A stretch of 64,000 nucleotides of DNA from Quillaja saponaria (taxonomy: Eukaryota; Streptophyta; Magnoliopsida; Fabales; Quillajaceae). The DNA lies in assembly GCA_029379385.1 (NCBI GenBank), contig CM055607.1, forward strand, positions 34,965,235-35,029,234, read 5' to 3'. A program made the position numbers and the translations under genes. The notes below the pieces were generated by a model. It was given only the letters and a program-made list of their open reading frames with translations, was not told where the DNA came from and did no database searches. Shown piece after piece: positions 63,045 through 64,000 of the stretch. Every line of letters starts with the position of its first letter. Within the stretch, counting starts at the first letter, position 1.

Positions 63045-64000
63045 GTAATTTACAATCAATACCATAACAGATTCTTTTGTTATCATTCTTAATGTTTTTG
63101 AACTAAGTATGCAGTCTGATTTATGTGTTGAATCATGGATATGAAGGCCAGTGAGTAGTTAAAAGCTTTCTGAGTGCAAACTAAATTAAGTTGAAATTTT
63201 TCTCTGTTTCAAAATCCATGGTTGAATCTTCAAATAGCATCATGCTTGTCCACGACTATAAGAGAAGATGATCTTCAAAATACAGATACATGGTATGACA
63301 GTGAAAACCAAATGCATAATTCCGAAAGCCCTGTAGATGCAAAAATCTAAAACCTGGAAGATCTAGTAGGTTTTTGAACTCACACATTCTATCACTCGGA
63401 TGTCTATACTCAAATGAGGTACAACTTGTTTCTCATAATTACACAACATGCAACGTTCTCTTTCTTTAATGTGTCTATTTTTGTGGCTTGCAAATAGTGA
63501 TTGACTATATTAGCTTTGGAGAAATTATAGTTAGTATTAGGTAATGAGCAACGTATCTTTGCATTGAGAAAAGGATGCAGATTTTTCATGAATTTCTATT
63601 TGGTAATTGTCCATGGCCAGTTTTTTGTATAAAAAAGAACCAGCTAAGCAAGGTTGAATGCTTGACATGTATGCATTCAGAAAAGGAAAATCTTGTAGGT
63701 CTATGTCGCACAATATTCTATCACTTCTAAGGGTTGATACCATTTTTTGCCAGGAAATGTAGAAGCAAGTTCTGAACATTACTTTTCCAACTTCTAGAAT
63801 CTAATCTTCTGTTCTGTAATTCTTTTTTGGTGATTAATAGAAGAAAACGGCAGGTGTTGACAGTTGGGGGCATATAGGAGAGCTTTTGAGAGGCTTTCAG
63901 GAAATTTTGCTTGTTCCTAATAATTTATTCTGTAAATTCATTTTTTAATAGCAGGATGCTTGAAATGTTTGCTGACTTGAGTAGACATTGCATGATCAAA
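63045..64000. other. Right-end region, no gene recognised
   Basis: AT-rich sequence without a supported exon. I searched by eye for the homeodomain recognition helix (NNWFINQ codons) in plus-strand frames and did not see it. Confidence 0.45.

Noticed and set aside
1..64000. CRISPR arrays, bacterial operons, tRNA or rRNA genes
   Set aside because: No regularly spaced repeats, no bacterial gene organisation, and no tRNA or rRNA signature was seen by eye; a dedicated tRNA scan was not possible.
1..64000. A gene cluster acting as one metabolic or defence system
   Set aside because: The neighbouring genes belong to unrelated functions and each has its own exon structure and promoter space; adjacency looks incidental.

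Overview
This window is nuclear DNA from a flowering plant, almost certainly a eudicot and perhaps a woody one. It is AT-rich, its genes are split by GT-AG introns, its intergenic DNA is full of homopolymers, AT microsatellites and short duplications, and every recognisable protein is a plant family. I cannot name the species from the sequence alone.

Layout, left to right. 1-4.1 kb is intergenic. 4.1-4.7 kb (minus) is an intronless atypical bHLH gene of the bHLH147-150/AIF type. 4.7-12.0 kb is intergenic, with a tandem duplication, a two-copy tandem repeat and an inverted-repeat element. A decayed B3-domain gene lies at 12.1-12.6 kb. An ARID-HMG box gene with six coding exons (minus) lies at 13.2-16.8 kb. 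A near-identical 432-bp-period duplication follows at 17.6-18.4 kb. A 13-exon plastid ferroportin (IREG3/MAR1 type) lies at 19.1-24.0 kb. A nine-exon Kelch-repeat gene with a one-base frameshift lies at 28.8-32.5 kb. An AT-rich stretch with a possible non-autonomous Helitron follows. A six-exon LAC17-type laccase at 38.4-40.7 kb carries a microRNA397 site and lignin-type AC promoter elements. A 12-exon RPAP3-like TPR co-chaperone gene lies at 42.1-49.2 kb, with a GC-AG intron and a LINE relic in another intron. A 19-coding-exon EFR3-type gene lies at 52.3-60.6 kb with a leader intron. At 62.8-63.0 kb there is an isolated, frameshifted ELK/homeodomain exon of a class I KNOX gene.

The genes do not form an operon or pathway cluster; they are independent plant housekeeping, wall-lignification, transport and transcription-factor genes. 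For each multi-exon model I chained the exons by hand with splice sites and reading phase. All are frame-consistent from start to stop except the Kelch gene, which needs one base removed. I found no novel multi-gene system. The most useful points are the Kelch frameshift, a C-terminal motif the Kelch protein appears to share with ARID-HMG proteins, the laccase regulatory sites, the two broken transcription-factor genes, the GC-AG intron, the probable ATG-only first exon of the RPAP3 gene, and the T20G25 tract in the ferroportin gene. Protein-family assignments rest on recognised motifs and remembered family features; no database search was run.
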